Shown: positions 1 through 5,341 of the stretch, one piece after another
How the letters are laid out: the number at the start of each line of letters is the position of its first letter
How positions within the stretch are numbered: the first letter of the stretch is position 1
Assembly (NCBI GenBank): GCA_946481615.1
Contig: CAMLOR010000105.1
Span: 1-10,328 of the forward strand
DNA: 10,328 bases
Direction of reading: 5' to 3'
DNA from: an uncultured Aquimonas sp.
GTDB taxonomy: Bacteria > Pseudomonadota > Gammaproteobacteria > Xanthomonadales > Xanthomonadaceae
Notes under the pieces: generated by a model
The model's input: the letters and a program-made list of their open reading frames with translations, nothing else
Told to the model about the DNA's origin: nothing
Databases searched by the model: none
Program-made: the position numbers and the translations under genes

Positions 1-98
1 GCCTCACCGCGGCCGAGATCGACCGCGTGGTGATCGAGATCGGCGGCCTGGGCGACCGCATCGAGCGCGCCTTCTCGGCGGGTGGCGACCTCTTCTGA
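1..98 (+). CDS. 3' end of an unidentified upstream gene (partial)
   Basis: Reading from base 3 gives about 31 residues ending in ...SAGGDLF and a TGA stop at 96-98. The visible tail (LTAAEIDRVVIEIGGLG then DRIERAF) is amphipathic and helical. The style faintly recalls the C-terminal helix of class III aminotransferases, but this is far too little sequence to name a family, and I do not assign a function. The frame is supported by GC-rich third positions and by tight packing: the next gene starts inside or immediately after this one, so the two are probably co-transcribed. Confidence 0.6.
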   Translation, partial: LTAAEIDRVVIEIGGLGDRIERAFSAGGDLF

Positions 99-702
99 GG
101 TGCGCCCGGGCCTGCCTCCCGTAACCAAGGCACTGCTGGCCGGCAACCTGCTGGCCTTCGGACTGCAGTATTTCTTCGGCCATCGCGTCGCGCCCTTCGC
201 GCTGTGGCCCTGGGGCTTGTTCGAGCCCTGGCAGCTCGTCACCTACGGGTTCCTGCACGGCGACGAGCTGCACCTGGCCTTCAACATGATCGCGCTGGCG
301 AGCTTCGGCACGCCGGTCGAGCAGGTGCTGGGCGCTCGCCGGTTCGGTTTCTATTACTTCACCTGCCTGGTCGGTGCGGGACTGGTGCAGCTGGCCGTGG
401 CCACGCTGGCGATGGAGGGCGGGGCGCGGCCCTATCCCACGGTCGGGGCCTCGGGCGGCGTGATGGGTCTGTTGCTGGCCTTCGGGATGATGTTCCCGCA
501 GGCCCGGGTGATGCTGTTGTTTCCGCCCATTCCGATGAAGGCCTGGATGCTGGTGGTGGGCTATGGCCTCGTCGATCTCGTGATGGGCATCACGCGCGCG
601 AACTCCGGCATCGCCCATTTCGCGCATCTGGGAGGCATGGCGTTCGGCCTCGTGCTGCTGCTTTCCTGGCGTCGGCCGCCATCCGGGGCGCCGCCGCCCT
701 AG
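82..702 (+). CDS. rhomboid family intramembrane serine protease
   Basis: A 206-residue, strongly hydrophobic protein with about six membrane segments, the size of a compact bacterial rhomboid. Rhomboids cleave substrate transmembrane helices within the inner membrane. The catalytic serine sits in GASG (Ser124) and the partner histidine in AHLGG (His182). The conserved loop/TM2 signature is present as HGDELHLAFNM (His59, His64, Asn68), Asn68 being the usual oxyanion residue. All core catalytic elements are therefore intact. There is no large cytosolic N-terminal domain. The GTG start at 82 overlaps the upstream gene by 17 bases. An in-frame GTG at 100, one base after that gene's stop, is an equally plausible start; neither has a clear Shine-Dalgarno sequence. 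Coupling to the upstream gene is likely. The substrate cannot be told from the sequence. Confidence 0.93.
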   Translation: MATSSEVRPGLPPVTKALLAGNLLAFGLQYFFGHRVAPFALWPWGLFEPWQLVTYGFLHGDELHLAFNMIALASFGTPVEQVLGARRFGFYYFTCLVGAGLVQLAVATLAMEGGARPYPTVGASGGVMGLLLAFGMMFPQARVMLLFPPIPMKAWMLVVGYGLVDLVMGITRANSGIAHFAHLGGMAFGLVLLLSWRRPPSGAPPP

Positions 703-706
703 CGTC

Positions 707-734
707 AAAAAACCGTCGGAAAACGCGGCTTTTT
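707..734 (+). terminator. possible weak intrinsic terminator after the rhomboid gene
   Basis: An A-run and CCG (707-715) can pair with CGG and a T-run (726-734) around a roughly 10-base loop, with one mismatch, starting 4 bases after the rhomboid stop. The 3' arm contains five consecutive T. The stem is short and mostly A-T, so efficiency is doubtful. Its symmetry could serve either strand. Confidence 0.35.
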
Positions 735-736
735 AG

Positions 737-752
737 TGGCCGCCGGCTTGCA
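737..752 (+). promoter_or_regulatory. candidate sigma-54 (RpoN) promoter for the secreted metalloprotease
   Basis: TGGC at 737-740, seven bases, then TTGCA at 748-752 reproduce the -24/-12 core of RpoN promoters, with the invariant GG-N10-GC spacing (GG 738-739, GC 750-751). Transcription would begin near 763-765, about 36 bases before the ATG at 800. The bases after TGGC (CGC) differ from the usual ACG, so the -24 element is only partly consensus. GC-rich DNA produces GG-N10-GC by chance, but the full TGGC/TTGCA pair is rarer. No activator site was identified. Confidence 0.4.
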
Positions 753-797
753 GAACTGCGTGTGCCCCAACCCCGGGGCGCCCACCGACGCAGTTCT
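752..797 (+). promoter_or_regulatory. nested inverted repeat just before the metalloprotease start codon
   Basis: AGAACTGCG (752-760) is the perfect complement of CGCAGTTCT (789-797). Between them GCCCC (764-768) pairs with GGGGC (775-779) around AACCCC. The outer arm ends two bases before the ATG at 800. No Shine-Dalgarno sequence is visible there. If both arms are transcribed, the fold could block or present the start codon. If transcription starts near 764, only the inner hairpin would be in the message, and the outer dyad would be a DNA-level site. Confidence 0.4.
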
Positions 798-799
798 CC

Positions 800-2164
800 A
801 TGCTCGCTGCCCGCCGCCTCCTCGCCACCCTCCTCGTCTGTGCCGCCGGTGCCGCCCAGGCCGAAGACGTGCAAGGCACGCTCACGCTGCAGTGGGGCGA
901 TCCGCTCTCGGGCACGCAGGAAGAACACTTCGCGGCCGAGATCGTGGGCAAGAACGGCTACCGCTACGCCGTCGACACCCAGGCCGCGCTGGCCGACGGC
1001 CTGCCGCTGCTCGACCTGGGCGGCAAGGATGTGGTCGCTTCGATGGATTCGCGTCAAAAATCCGGCGCCGGGCTGCGCCTGGCCGCGCTCTCCGCCAAGA
1101 ACGGCGGCGACCCCGAGCCGGTGGCCGACGCCCGTCCCTGGATGAATCTGCTGTGCAAGTTCGCCGACCGCAGCGCCGAGCCGGTGACCCGCGCCCGCAT
1201 CGACGCCGCCTTCGCCGCCGAGGGCGCCGTCACCAAGTTCTGGCAGGAAACCTCGGGCGGCTTCATCGACCTGTCGTCCAGCCGCTCGATGGGCTGGGTG
1301 ACGATGGCGCAGCCGTACTCGGCCTACGTCAGCGCCAACGGCAGCCCGAACCTGCAGAAGCTGCTCAACGACTGCACCGCCGCCGCCGGCCAGGCCCTGG
1401 CCGAAGCCGTGGCGGCGGAAGATTTCGCCGGCATCAACGTGCTGGTGAACGATTCGCTGGGCTGCTGCGCCTGGGGTGGCAATGCGCGCGCCACCATCGG
1501 CGGCACGACCAAGACCTGGCGCGTGACCTGGGTGCCGCCCTCGGCCTACCTCAACATCTCGCTGTTCGCGCACGAGCTCGGCCACGCCTTCGGCATGCCG
1601 CACTCGAACAATTCCGACGGCGACAGCAACACCTACGACAATCCCTGGGATCTGCTCAGCGATTCGAGCGGCCACGCCGTGATGAGCGCCGCCAACGGCA
1701 CGCTGCCCAAGACGCCGTCGGCCTATCATCTCGACCGCGCCGGCTGGCTCGACGCCAGCGAGAAGCGCATCGTCGACGCCGATAGCGACCGCGTGACGCT
1801 GCACCGCCTCGATCAGGCCGAAGAAGGCGCGGTGCGCCTGCTCAAGATCCAGCTGCCGGGCTACGCCGACGGCCGCTACTACACGGTCGAGGCGCGCGTG
1901 CGCGGTGGTTCCGACGCCGCGCTGCCGGACGAAGGCGTGGTGATCTACGAAGTCGACCCGCGCCGCGCGCAGCCGGCGTGGCTGGTCGATGCCTCCAACC
2001 CGGCGGCGAACTACTCCAACACGCGCACCGTCGTGTTCAAGCCGGGCGATCGCTTCGCGGCGCCGGACGGCAGCTTCGAACTGGCCGTGGTCGGCGGTTC
2101 GAACGGCGCCTTCACGGTGGACGTGACGCTGCCGAACGGCAGCTTCGAGAGCGGGTTCGAGTGA
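800..2164 (+). CDS. secreted zinc metalloprotease, gametolysin (M11)-like
   Basis: A 454-residue exported protein. Residues 1-21 form a Sec signal peptide (RR near the start, hydrophobic core, AQA then ED), which supports the ATG at 800 despite the lack of a ribosome-binding site. Residues 22-110 form a beta-rich N-terminal region. Residues 113-300 carry the catalytic domain, with the metzincin-type zinc motif HELGHAFGMPH (His258, Glu259, His262, His268) and a possible Met-turn around Met295 (HAVMSA). The layout of a WMNLLCKFAD strand before the active site, and HS after the third histidine, resembles M11/gametolysin-like peptidases; M6 or another zincin family is the alternative. Residues 310-440 are probably a beta-sandwich tail domain. 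The protein ends in PNGSFESGFE, a short GFE tail that resembles C-termini I associate with exported Lysobacterales proteins. Cys120, Cys192, Cys222 and Cys223 could form disulfides. A candidate sigma-54 promoter lies upstream. Substrate unknown. Confidence 0.85.
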   Translation: MLAARRLLATLLVCAAGAAQAEDVQGTLTLQWGDPLSGTQEEHFAAEIVGKNGYRYAVDTQAALADGLPLLDLGGKDVVASMDSRQKSGAGLRLAALSAKNGGDPEPVADARPWMNLLCKFADRSAEPVTRARIDAAFAAEGAVTKFWQETSGGFIDLSSSRSMGWVTMAQPYSAYVSANGSPNLQKLLNDCTAAAGQALAEAVAAEDFAGINVLVNDSLGCCAWGGNARATIGGTTKTWRVTWVPPSAYLNISLFAHELGHAFGMPHSNNSDGDSNTYDNPWDLLSDSSGHAVMSAANGTLPKTPSAYHLDRAGWLDASEKRIVDADSDRVTLHRLDQAEEGAVRLLKIQLPGYADGRYYTVEARVRGGSDAALPDEGVVIYEVDPRRAQPAWLVDASNPAANYSNTRTVVFKPGDRFAAPDGSFELAVVGGSNGAFTVDVTLPNGSFESGFE

Positions 2165-2197
2165 GGGGAGGCAGGTGAGCGTTGCGATCTCGTCGCG

Positions 2198-2404
2198 GTG
2201 CTCTTGCCGGGGTGCGGCGGGACGGCCGGCTGCGGCGCCCGCTCGCTGCGCTCGCGGGAAGCTGGCGGCGGCCGGGCTTTTCGACAGGACATCCCTGTCC
2301 TGACGAAAAGGGCCGGACTTCCTGTCCGGCCCCGGCTGCGCCGGCCTGATCGTCCGCCGCCAGCCGCCTCCGCAGGCCGTCCCACCCCACCCCGGCAAGA
2401 GCAC
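2198..2404. repeat. 207-bp palindromic (fold-back) element with about 30-bp terminal inverted repeats
   Basis: The first 17 bases (GTGCTCTTGCCGGGGTG, 2198-2214) are the exact reverse complement of 2388-2404. The match continues to 2227 and 2375 with two mismatches, giving arms of about 30 bp. A third paired block, GCTGGCGGCGG (2261-2271) with 2354-2364, lies inside, and two hairpins occupy the centre. The arrangement is that of a MITE-like or extragenic palindromic repeat. No target-site duplication was recognised at the edges. It fills most of the gap between the metalloprotease and the EAL gene and codes for nothing credible. It could act as a terminator for the metalloprotease transcript. 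Confidence 0.75.
2277..2332. repeat. two adjacent strong hairpins at the core of the palindromic element
   Basis: Hairpin 1 (2277-2310) pairs CTTTTCG with CGAAAAG and CAGGACA with TGTCCTG around TCCC, interrupted only by an A-A mismatch. Hairpin 2 (2310-2332) pairs GGGCCGGAC with GTCCGGCCC around TTCCT. They share one base at 2310, and both contain the pattern GGAC(A/T)TCC(C)TGTCC, suggesting two related REP-like units side by side. Neither is followed by a T-run, so if they stop transcription it is not as a classical intrinsic terminator. Confidence 0.7.
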
Positions 2405-2416
2405 TCCTCACCCTTT

Positions 2417-2498
2417 CGTCGTCCCCGCGCAGGCGGGGACCCCGTGACTTCGAGCGCCTCGCAAACGCCACTGTATTCCCGCCTGCACGGGAATGACG
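2417..2498. repeat. REPIN-like inverted doublet of the CGTCATTCCCG repeat family
   Basis: The left unit (2417-2440, CGTCGTCCCCGCGCAGGCGG then GGAC) and the reverse complement of 2475-2498 (CGTCATTCCCGTGCAGGCGG then GAAT) match at 19 of 24 positions. Each unit is itself an imperfect hairpin. Sequence following the left unit (CCGTGACTT) and preceding the right unit (GCCACTG) also fits the repeat often seen in proteobacterial intergenic regions as CGTCATTCCCG...GGAATCCAGTGACTT. The element ends 63 bases before the EAL gene's start codon, which argues against any start codon inside it. Confidence 0.8.
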
Positions 2499-2547
2499 GA
2501 TTGCTCCGCGTCCGGCGACGACGCATCACCCTTGGCGGATGAACCTG

Positions 2548-2553
2548 TAGCAT
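2548..2553 (+). promoter_or_regulatory. possible -10 element of the EAL-REC gene
   Basis: TAGCAT lies 8 bases before the ATG at 2562. A transcript starting the usual distance downstream would be leaderless or nearly so, in line with the lack of a Shine-Dalgarno sequence. No convincing -35 is visible at 16-18 bp upstream (the sequence there is around ATCACC), so this is a weak call that rests partly on the better examples at 4891-4918 and 6745-6773. Confidence 0.25.
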
Positions 2554-2561
2554 CCCAAGCC

Positions 2562-3914
2562 ATGACCCCGGACCCGCGCGTCCTGCGAGCCGCCACCCTC
2601 GACGCCGCGCTCGCGCGCCTCGACCGCGAAGCCTTCGACGCCGTCGTCACCGCCGACGAACACCTCGTGCCCGCGCTGGCGCAGGCGCTGCGTGAACGCG
2701 GTCTGGTGTTACCCATCACCTGGCAGCCCGGCGGAGCGCCCGTCGCCCCCGACGCCGACCGCCTGCGCCAGGCCATCGCCGCCGGCGAAATGCGCCTGCA
2801 CTATCAGCCGCAGCTGAGTGCGCAGGATGGCCGCATCGTCGGCGCCGAGGCGCTGGTGCGCTGGCAGCATCCCGAGCAGGGACTGTTGTCGCCGGCGCGC
2901 TTCCTGCCCGAGGCGGAAACCTCGGGCGCCATCCTGGATCTCGGCCGCTGGGTGTTGCAGCAGGCCTGCGCCGATGCGCGCCGCTGGAACGACGGCGACC
3001 GCGAGCCGTTCGTCGTCGCGGTCAATCTTTCCGCCACGCAATTGCAGCGCGACGGCCTGGTCGACGATGTGCGTGGCGCGCTCGACGCGCATCGCTTGCC
3101 GCCGCATTGCATCGCGGTCGAGCTTTCGGAAGCGGCGGCGATGGGCAACGTCGGACGCATGCGGGAGGTGTCGCAGGCGCTGCGCAAGTCCGGCGTGCTG
3201 CTGGTGCTCGACGATTTCGGCGTCGGCGCTTCCAACCTGCATGCGCTGCGCGAGCTCAACGTCGAAGGCCTGAAGATCGACACCAGTTTCGTGCGTGGCG
3301 TCGATCGAGATCCCGCCCACGCCGCCATCGCGCGCGCCATCCTCGATCTGGGCCATGCGCTCGGCCTGCGCGTGGTGGCCGAGGGCGTGGAAACCGAGGC
3401 CGAACTCGGCTTCCTGCGCCGCCATCATTGCGATCGCGTGCAGGGTTATCTGTTCTCGCCGCCGATCGCGGTGGAAGCCTTCAACCGCATGCTGCGCCTG
3501 CGTTACCTGCGGCCGGAATCCTTCGCCGCCGCCAGCACCGGCGAATCGCTGCTGCTGGTCGACGACGAGGAGAACGTGCTGCGCGCGCTGGTGCGGTTGT
3601 TCCGCCGCGACGGTTACCGCATCCACACGGCGACGCGCGTGGAGGACGCCTTCGAACTGCTCGCGCGCGAGCCGGTGCAGGTGATCCTCTCCGACCAGCG
3701 CATGCCGAGCAGCAGCGGCACCGAATTCCTGTCGAAGGTGAAGGAGATGTATCCCGACACGGTGCGGCTGGTGCTGTCGGGCTATACGGATCTGGCCACC
3801 GTCACCGACGCCATCAACCGCGGTGCGATCTACCGATTCCTCACCAAGCCCTGGGATGACGAAGAACTGCGGCGGCAGGTGCAGGAGGCGTTCCGCGCGG
3901 CGCGCCGGGCCTGA
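2562..3914 (+). CDS. EAL-domain c-di-GMP phosphodiesterase with C-terminal receiver domain
   Basis: A soluble 450-residue protein. Residues 6-55 look like a shortened, degenerate receiver fold. Residues 64-310 are an EAL domain, which hydrolyses cyclic di-GMP to pGpG. Catalytic signatures look complete: EAL (Glu96), NLS (Asn155), ELSE (Glu187), LDDFG (Asp217-Asp218), LKID (Lys238), AEGVE (Glu274) and QGY (Gln294). Loop 6 reads [10 protein letters not shown] instead of the common DDFGTGYSSL. Residues 328-447 are a receiver with Asp334-Asp335, phospho-acceptor Asp378 (LSDQRMP), Ser406 and Lys429 (TKPWDD), resembling receivers of RpfG/HD-GYP-type regulators. The EAL-then-REC order reverses the common REC-EAL design. 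An in-frame ATG at 2493 lies inside a repeat, so the ATG at 2562 is preferred. The gene converges on a histidine kinase gene, a plausible phosphodonor. Confidence 0.9.
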   Translation: MTPDPRVLRAATLDAALARLDREAFDAVVTADEHLVPALAQALRERGLVLPITWQPGGAPVAPDADRLRQAIAAGEMRLHYQPQLSAQDGRIVGAEALVRWQHPEQGLLSPARFLPEAETSGAILDLGRWVLQQACADARRWNDGDREPFVVAVNLSATQLQRDGLVDDVRGALDAHRLPPHCIAVELSEAAAMGNVGRMREVSQALRKSGVLLVLDDFGVGASNLHALRELNVEGLKIDTSFVRGVDRDPAHAAIARAILDLGHALGLRVVAEGVETEAELGFLRRHHCDRVQGYLFSPPIAVEAFNRMLRLRYLRPESFAAASTGESLLLVDDEENVLRALVRLFRRDGYRIHTATRVEDAFELLAREPVQVILSDQRMPSSSGTEFLSKVKEMYPDTVRLVLSGYTDLATVTDAINRGAIYRFLTKPWDDEELRRQVQEAFRAARRA

Positions 3915-3923
3915 GGCGCGGGA

Positions 3924-4008
3924 TTCGACAGGCTCACCCCGACCGGTTTTTCGCGATGCGCTTTCCATCACCGCTCCCGTGACCACCGTTCGCGGTGAGC
4001 CTGTCGAA
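3924..4008. repeat. REPIN-like inverted doublet of the TTCGACAGGCTCACC repeat family, between convergent genes
   Basis: TTCGACAGGCTCACC (3924-3938) is the exact reverse complement of 3994-4008. The arms extend to 24 bp (3924-3947 and 3985-4008) with only two mismatches, separated by 37 bases. This is the familiar intergenic repeat seen in many proteobacteria as TTCGACAGGCTCACCGCGAAC. It nearly fills the 102-bp gap between the stop codons of the EAL-REC gene (plus) and the kinase gene (minus), so it could form a long hairpin at the end of both messages. Confidence 0.85.
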
Positions 4009-4016
4009 CCGTCGCC

Positions 4017-4883
4017 TCACTCCCCGCGCCGCACCGGCAGCGTCACCTCGAAGCACGCTCCACCGCTTTCGCGATTGAACGCCTCGATCCGCCCGCGGTG
4101 CTTCATCACGATGCCGTGGCTGATCGACAGCCCGAGGCCGGTGCCCGCGCCCACCGGCTTGGTGGTGAAGAAGGGCTCGAACATGTGCTCGCGCACCTCG
4201 TCGGGAATGCCCGGTCCGCTGTCGCAGATGCGCACCACCACCTCTTCGCCGCGCGCCTGCGTCTCCACTTCGATGATGCCGCGCTGCGGGATGGCCTGCG
4301 CTGCGTTCACCAGCAGGTTCATGAAGACCTGGTTGATCTCCGAAGGCAGGCATTCCACCGCCGGCAGCTCGCCGTAGCGGCGCATCACTTCGGCCTTGTA
4401 CTTGAGCTCGTTCCAGACGATGTTGAGCGTGGTGTCGAGCGCCTTGTGCAGGTCCACGACGGTCCAGGTCTCGTCGCGCCCGGCGCGCGAGAAGTCCTTC
4501 AGATCCTGCACGATCTTGCGCACGCGCTCGATGCCTTCGCGCGATTCGGCCAGCAGTTGCGGAAGATCCTGCAGCACGAAGGCCACGTCCAGGCGTTCGC
4601 GCAGCGCGGCGATGGTGTCGCGCGCGTTGCGCGGATCGTCGGAGGCCAGCGCCTTCTCGTAGGCCTCGATCAACGTGGCCAGCGATTCCACGTAGCCGCG
4701 CAGCGAGCCGAGGTTGGAATGCACGTAGCCGATCGGGTTGTTGATCTCGTGCGCCACGCCGGCCGCCAGTTGGCCGATCGAGGCCAGCTTGTCCGACTGC
4801 AGCAGGCGCGCCTGCACGCGTTCGAGCTCGGCGTTGCGCAGCGCCAGTTCGCGGACGACGTCTTCGGGCGAGGGGCCGCTCAT
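4017..4883 (-). CDS. soluble sensor histidine kinase (HisKA/HATPase_c)
   Basis: 288 residues with no signal peptide, membrane segment or recognisable sensor domain, so probably cytosolic and responding to a partner protein. Residues 7-32 form a short coiled-coil-like stretch. The dimerisation/phospho-acceptor helix carries AAGVAHEINNPIG, with His45. A longer than usual helical stretch (60-125) separates it from the ATP-binding domain. That domain shows the N box (EINQVFMNLLVNAAQA, Asn189/Asn193), G1 (DSGPGIP, 221-227), F box (FEPFFTTKP, 235-243) and G2 (GTGLGLS, 247-253). The frame is open upstream to 4955, but the ATG at 4883 is preferred because it follows a promoter at leaderless distance and leaves the divergent promoter region intact. 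It is divergent from a receiver-fleQ pair and convergent with the EAL-REC gene, so Asp56 of the receiver and Asp378 of the EAL protein are candidate phosphate acceptors. Confidence 0.9.
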   Translation of the reverse strand: MSGPSPEDVVRELALRNAELERVQARLLQSDKLASIGQLAAGVAHEINNPIGYVHSNLGSLRGYVESLATLIEAYEKALASDDPRNARDTIAALRERLDVAFVLQDLPQLLAESREGIERVRKIVQDLKDFSRAGRDETWTVVDLHKALDTTLNIVWNELKYKAEVMRRYGELPAVECLPSEINQVFMNLLVNAAQAIPQRGIIEVETQARGEEVVVRICDSGPGIPDEVREHMFEPFFTTKPVGAGTGLGLSISHGIVMKHRGRIEAFNRESGGACFEVTLPVRRGE

Positions 4884-4890
4884 GGCCCGT

Positions 4891-4918
4891 AGCGTAGCGC
4901 GGTCTTGCCGCCGTGCAA
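4891..4918 (-). promoter_or_regulatory. promoter of the histidine kinase gene, likely leaderless
   Basis: On the minus strand TTGCAC (4918-4913), a 16-bp spacer and TACGCT (4896-4891) form a sigma-70-type promoter. The -10 ends 7 bases before the ATG at 4883, so transcription would start at or next to the start codon. No Shine-Dalgarno sequence is present. Its upstream half overlaps the plus-strand promoter at 4905-4934. Confidence 0.5.
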
Positions 4919-4934
4919 CGCCCGGACGTAGATT
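4905..4934 (+). promoter_or_regulatory. promoter of the receiver-fleQ operon
   Basis: TTGCCG (4905-4910), an 18-bp spacer and TAGATT (4929-4934) give a reasonable sigma-70 promoter, with a start near 4941 and a leader of about 17 bases. Its -35 region overlaps the -35 of the divergent kinase promoter (4913-4918), so RNA polymerase could probably occupy only one at a time. Confidence 0.5.
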
Positions 4935-4946
4935 GCCTGCATCAAC

Positions 4947-4952
4947 GGGGGG
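4947..4952 (+). promoter_or_regulatory. Shine-Dalgarno-like G-run that sets the receiver gene start
   Basis: Six consecutive G (in ACGGGGGGCAACG) lie 5 bases before the ATG at 4958. This favours 4958 over an in-frame GTG at 4913, which would fall inside the promoter and add 15 residues unlike any receiver domain. Confidence 0.5.
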
Positions 4953-4957
4953 CAACG

Positions 4958-5341
4958 ATGCGCGAACTGACGCTGCTGCTGGTCGACGACCACGAAGCCT
5001 TCCTCAATGCCGCCCAGCGCGAACTGCGCGCGCATGGCTGGCTGCGCGTGGTGGGGCGCGCGCTCAACGGGCGCGAGGCGGTGCTGCGCACCGAGGAGCT
5101 GCGGCCGGCCGTGGTGGTGATGGACCTCGCCATGCCCGAGATGGGTGGCCTGCAGGCCACGCGCCTGATCAAGGCGCAGGACGAACCGCCCTACGTCATC
5201 ATCGCCAGCCACTTCGACGACGCCGAGCACCGCGAACACGCGCACGCGGCCGGCGCCGACGCCTTCATCGGCAAGGGCGAATACGCCCGCGATCTGCTGC
5301 CCATCCTCGAACGCCTGGCGGCGGACCCGGGCCATGCCTGA
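4958..5341 (+). CDS. single-domain response regulator (receiver only), upstream of fleQ
   Basis: 127 residues, almost exactly one receiver domain with no output domain. Key residues are present: Asp10-Asp11 ([10 protein letters not shown]), phospho-acceptor Asp56 ([12 protein letters not shown]), Ser84 at the Thr/Ser switch position and Lys106 (FIGKGE). The VDDHEAF start and FIGKGE end are of the NarL/FixJ receiver style, suggesting descent from a NarL-type regulator that lost its helix-turn-helix. Its stop overlaps the fleQ start by 8 bases (ATGCCTGA), so the two are very probably translationally coupled. A stand-alone receiver next to fleQ recalls VemR of Xanthomonas, a small receiver protein reported to act with FleQ; orthology is not established here. 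The divergent kinase is the likely phosphodonor. Confidence 0.88.
   Translation: MRELTLLLVDDHEAFLNAAQRELRAHGWLRVVGRALNGREAVLRTEELRPAVVVMDLAMPEMGGLQATRLIKAQDEPPYVIIASHFDDAEHREHAHAAGADAFIGKGEYARDLLPILERLAADPGHA

Noticed and set aside
590..2404. Long minus-strand open frame of about 600 codons opposite the metalloprotease
   Set aside because: Its translation is Arg/Ala/His-rich low-complexity sequence with no family motif, and it lies antisense to a gene with a signal peptide and an intact HExxH motif. It is a by-product of high GC.
2198..2542. Short open frames on both strands across the repeat island
   Set aside because: The plus and minus products resemble each other (both begin MLLPG) only because the DNA is palindromic. 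They are not genes.
2493..2561. Upstream ATG extending the EAL-REC protein by 23 residues
   Set aside because: The ATG lies in the last bases of the repeat doublet, and the extension has no domain character. The ATG at 2562 is the better start.
4884..4955. N-terminal extension of the histidine kinase to 4955
   Set aside because: It would cover both divergent promoters and run to within 3 bases of the receiver start. The added residues do not look like kinase sequence.
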